The position numbers and the translations under genes were made by a program. This document shows positions 1 through 12,356 of a stretch of DNA of 64,000 bases, piece after piece; position 1 is the stretch's first letter, and each line of letters begins with the position of its first letter. The notes under the pieces were generated by a model. That model was not told where the DNA came from, made no database searches, and was given only the letters and a program-made list of their open reading frames with translations. The stretch is taken from NCBI GenBank assembly GCA_038087015.1, contig JASBNA010000017.1:434001-498000 (forward strand), read 5' to 3'. This DNA comes from Cerrena zonata. Lineage: Eukaryota; Basidiomycota; Agaricomycetes; Polyporales; Cerrenaceae.

Positions 1-1376
1 CAGCTTCACCGCCAATGAGATGATAGACCATGCACCATCGTGACTATACCTTCTCGAACAAGCACTCTGATAGGCTGCTAGCAGAGATACAGCTTGGACA
101 GTCTCAATTTCCGGAGAATCAAATATCGACCGCAGGGAAAGCGCCGCGCGACCTAACTGGAAATACTTCTCTGCCTCGACATTGCAAGCAGGCAAAGTCA
201 GGTCGACCAAAGCACCGACCGCCAAGATAAAATACAGCACGGCCAGACGATGGGGACACCGTGTCCCATGTTTGGGCAGATATCCACGAGAGGCAGGGTC
301 ACCTACGCACTTGTAAATAGATGTAAGGAACTCGTCGATAAGTTCATCTCGTTTGATTGGTCGGAACCACCAAGAAAAATGCTCTAGATAGGCTTCGCAC
401 AGTGCCCAAGCACGAGGATGTGGGGGAAGGTGTTTCTCAATCTTGGTGAGGACGACGTCTGCACCATCCTGGACAACATGGAGGGGGAAAGTTATGGAGA
501 GGTTAGCTAGCTCGTGATCAAGTATAGGCAATTCCGGCTCTGGTTCCGACATGTCTTCAAGATGTAGGTCCGCTGGATCAAATGTCTAAACAGGTGTCAG
601 AGCATGATATACTCGGAGAATTCAGGGGAAACAGACCATAAATAGTGTCTAACAAGGTGTCAAGACAAATTAATTCAATAACAATACATAGATCCGGTTA
701 TGACGTACCTCTGTGCCTCCGGAACGACCAATGAATTTGGTCTCTCCGTGGTCTCCGACTGTAAGTGTCCCTAGGGCGTCGATTGTTTGAGACAAGGTGT
801 TTCTAGTGTGCTCTTCGTCCACAGTGCGACGAACTTCGGGACCAAACTTGACACTCAAAAGTTCATCGCGAAGAAGGGGGTGCCTCTCGCTTGATACACC
901 GGCTTGAAAGATAGCAAGTGCATCTTCCAATTGCCGTATTCGCTCACTCATCTCTGATATCTTACGGTGGAGCTGCTCGGTGTCTGCAAGAATGAATCTA
1001 GGAGCGAGGGCTCAGCAACTCGGAAAGATCGGAGAAGAGAGCGCTTACCTTGTACCTTGCCCCGCCGACAGGCTGCCTGCTCAGAAGCTTCAGAAAGGTG
1101 TATCACAAGAGCTTTGGATGTGTAAGTGCTTGCCATTAGGACAGATAGTAGTACAACCTCTGCGAACACACGAGCCACAGGGCAATTTCTTATCACATTT
1201 CAGTTTCAATCTAGAGTAATGGAAGGTGATCGTCAGGACCCTTGTGAGATTCGTTAACCAGATTATAACTCGCACCTTCGGCATTCAGCACATGATATCT
1301 CCCCTCGAGCCCTCTTCAGTTCGACATCCTCTTCAGTCGTTTGCTTTCGCGAGGAACGACGACCCTCAGCAGGCAT
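1..1376 (-). CDS. Zn2Cys6 fungal transcription factor, 3' end cut by window edge
   Basis: Five exons can be joined in phase: 1276-1376, 1134-1210, 1049-1076, 709-997, and one from 585 running off the left edge. The protein starts MPAEGRRSSRK and soon carries a binuclear zinc cluster: CAEC, then six residues to a Cys, five to the next, then CGSC and ICPNG. A short linker and a helix (MSERIRQLEDALAIF) of the type that dimerises such regulators follow. The last visible exon encodes the start of the fungal transcription-factor (middle homology) domain, with LYFILAVGALVDL as a recognisable core. This family binds CGG-type sites in the nucleus; the target genes here are unknown. Intron 2 begins with GC rather than GT. 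A close paralogue lies at 27397-31428 on the other strand. The function is certain as a family, not as a pathway. Confidence 0.9.
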
Positions 1377-2514
1377 ACCGGGAGTCGGGTATGGTCAAGA
1401 GCAAAATAGCGAAATAGAGGCTGTGATACGGTCAATTGGTAATGGTTCAGTGCGGAGTCGAGCAGCGCGTTCTTCATCTTTGGGTCTATTACCATGAGGA
1501 AGACGCCCAGTTTCGTGTGTATTTCGGCTTTCGGCATCTCCGCATACACCGAAAGTCCCTGGCATGAGTCAGCCATCAACACACCTTACTCCCAATTCTG
1601 AGACTCCAGTTGTCCGCTGATCCTTTAGGCAGGAAGCTGACCTATCGTCTCTCTTCCAAGCAGGTGATCTGCATTCTCCGTAAGAAAAGAACCAGGTTCA
1701 GAGGGAGGTCAATGTTATTTTTGGTAAACGTGGTCGTGTCCAGATATAGGTAGCTTGCGAGATATGCGGTTCGCACAGTACCGGTATCATGATTACAGTG
1801 ATATTCATCCCTCCCGCGGTAGAAAGGCGGATGCCGGCGGATCAATGGATCTGTACATAACTGGCGGACAAGAGAGGTGCGATGAAGGGTACATTACTGA
1901 TTGCGATTAACGAGATGCAAGCTAGTTATTCGTTGAATAAACACTGTTAACTGTTCAAGTGGTTTTGAATCCCTCTTTGGAATAGACAACAGTAAACAGC
2001 AAAGTAGTACCGACGTAACGACATACGTAACAGCAAGATGTAAAGATTCCGGATTAGGAAGGTATGATGCTCGATATGGCAAGTCCTTCCGACTCGGAGT
2101 GTCTCTATCATCACTGCCAAAAGTTCTATTAAAAAGTCGTACGTGTCATCGACAACCCCCAAATATTTGACTCCGCTAACAACCTCCCCAGTTATGTGCC
2201 TTGAGAATGGACGGAAGCTACCCTGTCTTCATTTCTCATATGAACATGATGGAGTGCGCCTCGGCACCATCCACGACGGAGCAGTCAATCCGCATCCGCT
2301 AGAGGTAGTATTCGTTTACAACTCAATCCGGAAAGGATATTATATAAACGGAGTGTCCGCCAGAAGATGACGCATGCGGGTACCTCTTCTCTTGCGGAAT
2401 CTGGTGTCTCCCTCTACTCCGCTTTGTGGAATGCATGCATAGACGGAAACAAACACCGAGAGATAGGATGCGGATAGGAAACAAGTCCCTCTAAAGCACT
2501 GCGTTACCTGGGCA
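1377..2514. other. intergenic region, no gene supported
   Basis: This holds the upstream region of the minus-strand regulator (start codon at 1374-1376) and of the plus-strand secreted-protein gene at 2597. Short open frames on both strands have no start context, splice signals or family resemblance that I can support. Confidence 0.5.
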
Positions 2515-2524
2515 GTATATAAAG
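2515..2524 (+). promoter_or_regulatory. TATA box of the small secreted-protein gene
   Basis: The sequence GTATATAAAG lies about 75 bases before the ATG at 2597. The intervening leader is C/T-rich (CACTCCTCAGTCTCAGCC), as is common before strongly expressed fungal secretory genes. The assignment rests on position and sequence only. Confidence 0.6.
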
Positions 2525-2596
2525 TCGAATATTGTCTGTCCAACATTCAACAATTCAACATACTCGTTGTCTTTCACTCCTCAGTCTCAGCCAGCC

Positions 2597-3045
2597 ATGA
2601 AATTCTTCACAGTCGCAACAACCCTCTTCGCTGCATTCGTCGCTGTCTACAGTTACGACGCCAGCGACCCCAACTCTAACCCATTTTTTGGTATGTCGCT
2701 CCATCATCACGTCGCATTTATGTGCATGTTATTTACAGCTATATAGGTGACGATGTATCATCAGATACCTTTGCAAGCAACTACCCTGGCTATCCAACCT
2801 TTGCAGGCTTCGGCACCCTAACAATGACTGCAACCACATCTACATCAACCGCAACGCCCACACCTACCTACACATTCCCTCCTTACCCCCCTGGTTCGAA
2901 TTTGAACAATCCCAACAATGTCGATGAGACTGATGAGACCGATGACAACACCGACGAGTCTTCAGACAGTAACGGCGATGGATACATTGATTACGAGCCC
3001 TATGGTACTCGAAGTGTAAAGCGATGGATGGGTCTTTTAGATTAG
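2597..3045 (+). CDS. small secreted acidic Thr/Pro-rich protein with a C-terminal Kex2-type site
   Basis: Two exons (2597-2690 and 2747-3045) give 130 residues. The first AG after the donor, at 2737-2738, would put a stop in frame, so the next AG (2745-2746) is used. Residues 1-18 form a signal peptide (MKFFTVATTLFAAFVAVYS). The mature part has a YPGYPTFAGF motif, a Thr/Pro-rich stretch with TATPTPTYTFPPYPPG, and a very acidic block (DETDETDDNTDESS). It ends SVKR-WMGLLD, so a Kex2-type protease could release a six-residue tail. There are no cysteines. It resembles no family I recognise. The gene at 59639 shares the YPGYP...GF motif. It is probably exported and perhaps O-mannosylated; the role is unknown. 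Confidence 0.8.
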
Positions 3046-4745
3046 TTGACCACGGTCAGGCTCCACACACAGCCCCATATGTAATTGTAACGTTTGTAGC
3101 ATAATGTACCGTTCGTTTCGACTTCTTGCCGTTGTATCGCTCAAAGCAAATTCCCTCAGCCTATCAAAAAAATATTTGACACCTATCAACTTCGTTTCTT
3201 CTTGCTTTCCATCGTATGACACAGTTTTGCCTCTTCTCAGCTTCCTATAACCAATTTTACCAAGCGTATACATAGTCCCATGATCGTATAGCATTAGGGC
3301 CGACGTTGGATATTCTCAGGCAGAATATAGACGGGTACAGTTGATACAAGGCCCTTGAGTTGCCAGCGTAATACCCCAATACACTGTACAATAGTGCTGT
3401 CGGGATTCAGAGGGACAAACTTAGCGCGACCGCCCTACTATGTATAGACATGGGAATATTATCAAACCTTACCCATGCATCTCCTAAACTTTATATGACA
3501 ACCCGCAGTTTCAACTCCAACTCGAAGCACCGACCTGCTCCGATGGGTTCCATCAAACTGTCAAGTTTTCGTCCGAAAGGTATCGGCCGTTCGAAAAATG
3601 TTACAGGCTGCAGTAAATGTGTACAAGTTCTACTAAGCCTCTCGGTTGGGCCCCCGCTGTCAACCAACTATGCCATTCATCTCAGTGGGCGGGGATGTTC
3701 AAATATAGCCATGATACCGCTCGCGTGGGATACACATGGTGAACTCGGTACGAAGCTACCGGGCGTGTCAAGAAAGTTGCGAAAAATTGCTTCCGTAGCT
3801 CATAGCCAAGTGTTCATTGTGACATTCAAGTTGTCTACCGCGTTACCATATCAAAATAAGGAAAACTTTCAGGTGTTCATGGCGACATAAAGGCTTCTTA
3901 TGTGACCGTACCAGTATGTTGGAACGAGATGAAACAAAACGACGACATCAACGGTACCAAAAAATCGTTTAGCATCCATGCGGTACATGACTATGTAGCG
4001 GATTTCATACTCACTGTAAACATGAGCGGATGGTGGCGGGACGGGAAGTGGGTCAGACCTATTGCTCGTTTGTAAGTCACTTCGCCTGGATACGCCGGTG
4101 GTGGAACAGGATATACTTCTCTAGGGATAATTCAGTAGCAATTGCGGGTTGCTATTGGTAGGGCCAATGGGCTTAGAGGTATTTTTCTCCCACTGATACG
4201 GTCGACATTGAACGCAGTATATCCAGAGCTTTGAATGGCAGTGGCAAAAATGATTCATGCAGTCAAACGACTACAGAATGAGCCTTCACCATGCTCCCCA
4301 TGAAACCATGAACGTATGTACTTAGTACTAGTAGTAGGAACAATGTTGGCGTGAGCAAACGTGAGTGGCATGGACACCACTAACGACACTACTGACTCGG
4401 ATGGTCCAGCTACCAAGCCGTGTCAGTGACGTCATCGAGGTTTCGGGCAGAAGCGCCGCTCAACGTTCAGCCTCAGGCTACTCACTTAAGTGTATGAGTA
4501 TCTATAGTGCACATTCTCTACGAGAAAATATAGTACAGTATATTAGACCGTCGTAAAATGTAATACAAAGTATGTGTCATGTAGGAGTCCTTCGATGTCT
4601 TAAGAATGATATAGAGTCCGTGTATAATACTACAATCATATCAAACGTCGTGAGCTGAAGCAAAAACATATTGTTTCAATATTCTAGTTATTGTCTTTGA
4701 ACCATCCAAATCTTGACTATTTGAATGTGATTCAGTGAAAACGTT
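3046..4745. other. intergenic region, no gene supported
   Basis: This is about 1.7 kb between the plus-strand secreted protein and the 3' end of the minus-strand RCR-like gene. The frame 3450-3890 (146 codons) is open, but its residue mix is not protein-like and it has no splice or family support. Confidence 0.5.
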
Positions 4746-5288
4746 TTACAGATGGAGAGTAAGATCACCCACATTATCGTTGATATGAGCGGCCGGAGGG
4801 GGTCCAGGAGGTGGAGCAAAACCGCCAGACTGAGCGTTCTGTTCCTTACTGGCTGGATACGGTGGCGGTACGCCACCTTGAGGTTGTTGGTATCCTGCTT
4901 GTTGGGGGGCATTGTATTCGCGATATCCACCTGCTGCGGTGTTGGAGCCCGGACCAGTAGCCTGGTGGGGGACACCTGCGAATGGGACGTTGAATCTTCC
5001 GTAACCTCCATTCGGGCCCGGAAGAACGCCCTGGCCTCTTCTGCGTCTCCGTACGCAGCATACGCAACACAGCATGAGAAGAAGTAGCCCGCAGACGATC
5101 GCTGCATTGCAATTTGTTACTTCAGTATCATCATATCAACCAGTCTCCTATCGCGGTAAAAACTCACCGACAACGATGCCCGCAATAACTCTGCCTGCGA
5201 GCGAATGTCGCGGCCGCCTTCTAATAGTCTGAGCAGCCGCGAGGTTTGCAAATGTCGCAAGAATCGTAAGAAGAGATTTCGAAAGCAT
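4746..5288 (-). CDS. single-pass membrane protein with Pro/Gly/Gln-rich tail, RCR-like
   Basis: Two exons (5168-5288 and 4746-5101) join in phase to 158 residues. The start at 5286-5288 gives a signal peptide (MLSKSLLTILATFANLAAA), then a very short basic outer segment. A transmembrane helix (VIAGIVVAIVCGLLLLML) follows, running into a Cys-rich, Arg-rich juxtamembrane stretch, CCVCCVRRRRRG. The remaining 95 residues are rich in Gly, Pro, Gln and Tyr, with PPPYP and PPPGPPP, and end DNVGDLTLHL. Layout and the Cys/Arg patch after the helix resemble the fungal RCR proteins, which act in vacuolar and plasma-membrane trafficking and chitin deposition. PPPYP could recruit a WW-domain ubiquitin ligase. 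The RCR assignment is inferred from layout, not from strong sequence identity. Confidence 0.7.
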
Positions 5289-5855
5289 GATGAGGGTAGG
5301 TCGTAAGTTCTGGTCAAACCAGGAGTGCTGGCATCCGCCTTTTGCACTACAACACTACTCCAAAATCTCTGCAGTCACCACTGACCGTGTTTAGTGTACT
5401 CCAACGTGACGTCATCAATGATATAAAAGGCAATACGGTCACCTGAATTTGAGTCCGCTCAGACACGACCAGAGTCTAAGCTAACCAGCAAACATACAAA
5501 GGATATTTTGGTGACGAAGTGTATGAATTATGCGGGGTATGTTACATACAACCGTACTGATACAATGGAATCAGTAGTATGTGAAGGCCAACGAGAGAAT
5601 AGCGGAAGAACGCTGATATGATTCCTATTGAGTAGTAACGGTTATTCTAAATCCGTAGCGATGTACTATATTACCACGATCCCAAGAAAAACGACCGAGT
5701 GTGGATGGGTAAATACATTTACTGTTATGCCCAGCTCCAAATGTCCTGTTTACAACCTTGTGGTTCAATTAAATACCGACGATAGCAGAGAGCGGAGTGT
5801 GAAGAGTAAGGGAGACGCTTTAATTCTAAGAGCCAGTGTCACGAGAGAGAGACGT
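5289..5855. other. intergenic region, no gene supported
   Basis: This lies between the start of the minus-strand RCR-like gene and the 3' end of the minus-strand laccase. It must contain the RCR-like promoter and the laccase 3' untranslated region. No further feature is evident. Confidence 0.5.
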
Positions 5856-7793
5856 TTACTGGTCAGCGGAGTCGAGAGCATCGTAGATGGGGCAGAGGTT
5901 GCTCCAGTCAGCTGTAATGAAACTGTTAGCATATGTTATGAGTTTTCAGTGGTAGGATTAGCTTACCAGGGATGTCAGAGTTAGCAGAGGTGGTGTTACC
6001 GAAGTCCTCAGCGAAGATAAGAGCGAAACCGGCTTCCAAATGCCAGTCAATGTGACAGTGGAGGAACCAGGGTCCGGGGTTGTCAGTGGTGAAACGGATG
6101 GTAACATTGTCACCGGTGGTACCAATGTTGACGACATCGCGACGAGGGGGGTTAGCGTAGTTGTAGACGTCGCTACCAGCACTGCGAACGACATCGAAGA
6201 CATGACCGTGCAAATGGAGAGGGTGACCACCACCAACGACACCACCAGGCATACTGATCTCAATGGTAGAGTTGCTCGGCAATGAGAAGATGCTACCAGA
6301 GGGGAGGAGATCGGAGGCGGAAGCGGCACCGCTCAAGATTTGGAGGAGGACGGGGACAGTGGGAGAAGTGTAGGTGACACCGTTAACAGTGAATTGAAGG
6401 GCTGTACCATCGAAAGCGAAGGCCAAGTTCAAGGCGTAGTCAACACCGCCAGCAACGGCTTCACCAGGCTAGAAAGATGTCAGTATTGAGTTACTTAAAT
6501 ATCGTAGAGTCACGTACAGCTCCGGGGTTCTCGAGAGGGACTAATGCAGTCTGGTCGAGGGGAGCAGTGCTGGTGTTCTCCGTGGTGGTGGGCTCAACCT
6601 CATCAGCTCCGCTGTAACGGAGGATGGCGGAGTTGATACCGTTAGAGAAACCGGTGGTACCCAAGTTGGGGTCAGCACGGATCCAGTAGTTGTCGACGGT
6701 TTGGTTAGCAGTGAGGACGAACGAGTAACGTTGACCGGCGAAGATCTGAATTTGATCGACATCAAGAGCCTCGTGGTTGACACCGTCAACCTCAATGATG
6801 GTCATGGTGTGGTTGTCGATGGAGACAGTGAAGTTAGGATCGCAAGAAAGCGAAACCATACGGAAACGGTATCTCTTTCCAGACTCGACAGTGATGACAG
6901 CGAGGTCCGAGGTGGTACCGTCACTGTAACGACCGAGACCGTTGATCAAAGTAGCGTCAGGGGTGCTAGAAAATCGATTGCGTTAGACACTGTTCGCAAA
7001 CTGTGGAAAGCATCACTTACGGGAATGCCGCACCGAGACGGGCGAGGGTGTGATACCAATCAGCAATCGTAATAACCGTGCTCTCTGTAAGTTAATAGTG
7101 AGAAGCGATCTTAGGATAAGTAACTTGCAAATTGACTAACCGTCATCCACATCGTAGAGGGAGGCATGAGGGTCATTCGGGTCGTAGACAACGAAAGGTC
7201 CTCGGAGACCATCGCAATACTGCGTAGACAAGTGGGAGTGGTACCAGAAGGTTCCTAAAGGTATATGGTTAGCCCGAGCCACAACCCAAAGCTATGTATG
7301 ACTTACCAGCCTGATCGGTAGCGTCGAAGTTGTAAAGGAACGAATTGCCAGTGGCAATTGGGCACTGGTTGACGAAGGCAGGACCATCAGCCCAGTTAGT
7401 ACCCTTCTGGAAGAAACCGTGCCAATGCTGTAGAGAGGATGTAATTAGCAAGAGCACTATGCAATATTCTAAAAGGGTGGCTCACGATGGTGGTAGACTT
7501 CAACATATCAGAGTCGGAAAGAGAGTTGACAACATTGATTTGGAAGTTGTCACCCTAGAATGAGTGGGTTTAGTAGATGTAAGAGATTTGCTGTAAATAG
7601 TAAGACATACCTTGTTTCCGGTGATGAGCGAACCAGGGAAAGTACCTCCCGCAAGCACGGCTTGACGAGAGAAGCCGTCAGGAGAGATTTCAGCATTGGT
7701 GATAGCCAAGTCAGTGACAGGACCGATAGCGGCATTTGCGCGCATCGACAGAGCGAGCACTGTAAAAGTGAGCAATGAATTAAAGTTAAACAT
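5856..7793 (-). CDS. laccase (multicopper oxidase)
   Basis: Eight exons join in phase (7611-7793, 7486-7554, 7307-7427, 7141-7254, 7021-7084, 6518-6965, 5967-6468, 5856-5911) to 518 residues, the normal size for a basidiomycete laccase. A signal peptide of about 21 residues leads into three cupredoxin domains. All four copper-binding signatures are intact: [38 protein letters not shown] and [19 protein letters not shown]. The residue ten after the type-1 copper Cys is Phe, as in high-redox-potential fungal laccases. It oxidises phenols with reduction of oxygen to water (EC 1.10.3.2) outside the cell. Roles in lignin decay, pigment or fruiting cannot be told apart here. A TATA-like GTATAAGA lies about 115 bases before the start. 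Only the precise exon edges are open to doubt. Confidence 0.96.
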
Positions 7794-10066
7794 TTTGTTG
7801 GAAGTGAAAGGTCGAAGGTATAAAAAATGAGAGCACTGCTCGAAAGTTGGAGTTCGAGTTCAGTGTAGTGGTGATGATGATGACTTTGGCAAAAAAGACT
7901 CTCCTTCTTATACGGTCTCAACTCAAGAGTCCATGCGAGGCCATATCGTCAAATGTTATGCTGTCAGGAAACCAGATTCGGCTCCCATTCCGGATACAGA
8001 GTCCCTTCCCAGAGCACCGGCGTGCTGGGATCAGATCTGCGAGATGGCGGTGAGAGGACAACGCGATGACCGCGGGGAAATAACGGTCTACCATAGAACT
8101 TCCAACTGAAGCTGTCCAGGCACGTAATGTTCAGTGTAACGGGGAACATCTTTAGCAATAACCATTGAGTGTGCCATATTGTGACACAGTGATCCGTTAT
8201 AGCGCAGTGAGCATACGGATTAGGAAATCGTGGAGATGCGTCTTGGCGGTGACTCTGTGAGAAAATACTAAACTTCAATGTAAGTTAGATGAATATTTAC
8301 GTTGTTTCATTGACAAAGACGGTTATGAAGCCCAAATACATGATTACTTTAGTGCTCGGCATCGTTATGAAGAATGATTAGTATTTTTCTCCTTTATGAA
8401 AGGCACGCGCCGGAGTCGCAGGCTTGCGCGTCGAGTACGGGAGTACTAGTTGAAATCTGAGCTTCTTAGCTGTACAAGAATAGTTTGTATCGCAGTCCAG
8501 AACGCTGTGACATCTCTTCTCTGATAGCTTACCGGTGTAAAAAAAAAACAGAGGGTGATAAATTGAGGTAAGCGAGTACTGCAACGACGCGTCGGTGCGT
8601 TAGTGCCAGCAAACTACACAACTTACCATCAGTGATCGTAATCGCCAAACAACTGGGTAAGCGCTCGTCGCCAACACGGTGACATCCGAACCGTCCAACT
8701 GCGATGACATGGATTGTTCATTATGGTATACCTGCTGCGCCAAACTGCCTCAACCAGGTGCATGAACATCTTATCCTTCACTACACACCGACAACAGTGA
8801 TACCGCCTATCCGCACCATTGAAACGTCGAAACATATGAAAGAAAACCTGTCTTTCGTCTTGATCTCGTTGTCTAGGGATTCAACGAGCTAGCTGCGCAA
8901 AACTTACTGCGCAAAATCTACGTCGCCCCAGACGGTCACGCATCCACTTAGGTTACCGACCTACTCTCTGCTATTATCGACGCGTCGTTTCCCATGGATT
9001 CATATGCTGATTGAGTGATGGGGGGCGAGATCTGCAAACGGTAGTACTCGGTGCCGCCTGGTTTGTCTCCGTTCTGTACGCTATCAAAGCTCCCGTTCAT
9101 TCCGAGCAGATTGGATTACTGTACTACATTCTGCAAGCTCGTTCTGCGATGTACGGGTTCATTCTCATGCTCTGAAACAGTACCTGATGTTCCGACATAA
9201 CATCCTGGCTTGGCAGTAGCCCGAACTGATAGCGAACTAAAGACGGCACCATCGATTTATCCCGCCACAAAGAGACTGTGAGGGTGAGTAGCTGCGTGGT
9301 CTGAGATGGAGGAATGCTGGTACGATCATGATCCGCCGATTGTCAATAACACATCGGCAGTGCAATAATTCGATATCGAATTTCGCGGTGAGTCGCAGCG
9401 GAGGCGGCATTTCTGCGTTGCTGTACTACTTCTTTGTGTTAAAGTGGTTTCGTCTCTAAGAAGCATCGTCTGTGGAGTTATTCTTGCACGCGTTTATCTC
9501 CGTCAGGACTCGCGATAAAGTATGGCTTCGTACTGCGGATCTACAAATATCGACAGGACACACAGGTCCACTTCGAACAATTCAATAATGTAGCACAAAT
9601 GGCTCGCACGAACGATCGGCTTGCCCAGGTACATACGGTACGCTATTTCTACTGGAAACATAAGAGAAGGTTATGTGCTGCGTAGATTTGGCTGTATGAA
9701 AATGTGACGCTGGGTTCGGTTAACGTCTTGAAGTTCCAGCCTATGGAAACATACCTACGAAAGTGATCCGTATCGTCGTGTGCGCAGCCCCAACTTTGCG
9801 ATCGGGACATCAACCCTTATTACACATATCCATATTGGGTAATTTGCCGGATTGATTACGAAGGGTAGAGGCCATAACGCCTGTACGGCCCCGCGGCTTT
9901 TGGTAGCAACAAGGAAAAGGACCCTCCAGAGATGTGCCTGGGAGATGTAACAAGCAACTTGCGTTTTCCCGTTATGTGAGAGCATGCTTCATTGGCCACC
10001 CGATTGATCGGTCGACTGATGGTGCTTAGGTATGCTAAAGGGTAATGGCCATCGTTATGGTGGGGC
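7794..10066. other. intergenic region with possible gene remnants
   Basis: This is 2.3 kb without a gene that I can model. The first few hundred bases carry the laccase promoter. Between about 9480 and 9770 on the plus strand there is a protein-like stretch with one clean splice pattern, interrupted outside it (see findings). Nothing else is supported. Confidence 0.4.
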
Positions 10067-10075
10067 GTATAAGAT
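10067..10075 (+). promoter_or_regulatory. TATA-like element before a secreted-protein gene
   Basis: GTATAAGAT lies about 120 bases before the ATG at 10194. The leader between them is rich in C and T just before the start (CAATCCCTTCACCACTTCC). The assignment is based on position only. Confidence 0.45.
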
Positions 10076-10193
10076 AGAAAGCGATCGTACCGCCCAAACC
10101 TCATAAATCCCTCATTCAAGTTTGTATCGACATCCAAAACTTTACAGTCTATCTTTTTCTTCGCCTTCAATCCCTTCACCACTTCCTATCACA

Positions 10194-10639
10194 ATGTTGT
10201 TCAAGTCCTCCGTCTTCGTTGCCGCACTTGCTGCTCTCGCGCAAGTCGCAGTCGCAGTATGTCACTTTTCGCTTTGAGCTGTACTTGCAATATGTTGATC
10301 GTCCTCCTTAGGTGCCCCACAACGTCGCTAGACAAGACGTTGCTACTTCAGTCTCTGCTTCGGTTTCAGTCTCTGACTCTGCCGTCCCTACTGCCACTGA
10401 CTCGGGAGCACCTCCGCCCCCTGCTATTTCCACCTTCACGATGACCAGGATTTTCAACACTGTGATCCCAGGTAATTACCATATTCCTGACGGACTGTTT
10501 TCTTTTCTGACATACATTTCTCATTCTCAAAGCCTCGCCCTTCCTCACTGTCGCCACCACGACTTCCTTGTTGACTGTCACGGTCTCCGCCACGGACTCC
10601 GCTGTCTCCTCTTCTGCTACCCCCACCTCCTCTGCCTAA
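10194..10639 (+). CDS. small secreted Ser/Thr/Val-rich protein
   Basis: Three exons (10194-10256, 10312-10471, 10533-10639) join in phase to 109 residues. Exon 1 encodes only the signal peptide (MLFKSSVFVAALAALAQVAVA). The mature part begins VPHNVARQDVA. It continues with alternating Ser/Val/Ala (TSVSASVSVSDSAVPTATD), a PPPP run, and a Thr/Ser/Val-rich end with no cysteine. Low complexity and Ser/Thr density suggest an O-glycosylated wall or extracellular protein. An alternative is that the stop at 10637-10639 is bypassed by a further intron; I prefer the simple model. No family is recognised. Confidence 0.7.
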
Positions 10640-12356
10640 AGAGGATTATAGACGGTAAGGATTTCTTTGTTATTATCACTGCCTGCAATGGACTCATAGT
10701 GCCTTCCAGTATACGACGGTTACAGAAATGTGGACAAGTCCACTCCACCCTCGCTTATTAAACACACCTATTTGTACCATGGCTGCTAGGAAGCAATACT
10801 TTCGTTCTGAATTATAAAGGGACAATGTTGGCGTAGTAAACGCTCTTTTTAATAATCGTTTCGGCGTATTGTGGGCTATGTGTCGACTCTGTTGATATTT
10901 ATACATGCCATTTTCGCATAAGTGACCTGAGTGATCAGTTTAGCAAGCTAGACTTTGTCATGCCTGCGCTTTGGTGAGGGACGAAAAAAGCCTAAAAGCC
11001 ATGTGTACGATGCCGTTCAAAGCCGCGGCACGATCGCGATGCTTCCGCCGGACTACAGGTCCAGACTGAGATTGTCCAACTTAGATAGCTGCCGTTTTAG
11101 GCTTAGGGCGGATTCAATGCATCCGTACACCTGGACAAGTGCGAGCTAGTGCAACTTCAAGGTACTGGAGGGTGCTGGCCAATTCTGGAAATGGAGAAAT
11201 AGCCTGAGAGTCCTGACATGTAAAATATTGTATTGAGTCCTGTAGAATGGAAGCTAATGAAGTACCCGGTAGTGACGCCTCAGTGGGAACGAGGCCATTG
11301 AAAGGACCCAAGATAAGCATTGTCTTCTTTCTTCCATGTTGCAAGCTGATTTGCAACACGTTTAAACCTTACTGGGATAACAGTGACAGCGCCACGCTCG
11401 AGCTGTCACTTGGGCAGTCGTGTGGACAGAGGTGTAAACATGAGACATAAGAAAGGACGCCGATTTGTTGAGAATGAGGTAAGTAGGTGAACTTGTTATT
11501 TCGACACATATATATACATGTACGTATCAGCAGTAGCATTATACATTTCAGAGTTTGATCAAGGGAAGTCATGCATCGTGTGTCCGCTATTCAGCCCAAC
11601 CAAAATATCTACAATACCAGGACCACGAGACCCGAGCTCCAATAGCAAGAGGACTCGACCAAGAAGAACGGACCGTAACGTAGCGGGAAAAGAGGAAGAT
11701 GAGATACGAGATATGAGACACGAGGACAGTGACCGGGGTGATGAGGGGAGAGGGTGTCAACGAGACCAAGAAAAAATACAGTTTCACGATTCACAGGAGA
11801 GTAATAGAAAGAGACGGGAAATGATACATCAAAAAGTACGAGTCAAAAAGCGTGTATGAGGGAGCAACTAGTAGGCTACCGATAAGAATAAATTTAAAGC
11901 AAGCAATGTGTGGGAGATCTGGGTGTATGATGGAGAGATGAGAGGAATGATGGAGAGTAGTAAAAACAATCAACTCGGAGAGACAATGGTCTATGGGGTT
12001 TTCGTATCACAATGACATGATCAGTATCGATATAAAGGGGCAAAGAAATTCAGAGATGGAGCGGTCAATATCCATCCCCTATAAGTAGCCTATAACGTAA
12101 CACATGGTTCCAAAGCTATCAGTCAAGCAAGACTGAACGGTTGAACGTTGAAGATGGGTCCATAGTACAAATACAAGTAACCGCGGCATTCGTGAGCAGC
12201 CAACGATGTCGGGGAAATTCGGTGAGGGTTAAGAGAGGAAGTATTGAAGTATGGATATGGAGCATCGTGGGGTTTCGCTATAGATATGCAATGCCAGAAA
12301 GACACGAGGGGACCAACGTAACGACAGTAACACCACCGAGTGGGGATAGAGCAGGA
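10640..12356. other. intergenic region, no gene supported
   Basis: This lies between the plus-strand secreted protein and the 3' end of the minus-strand zinc-finger-like gene. The stretch 11590-11860 is purine-rich on the plus strand, which opens long frames by composition alone. A minus-strand frame at 11114-11320 reads somewhat protein-like but has no start, splice or family support. Confidence 0.45.
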
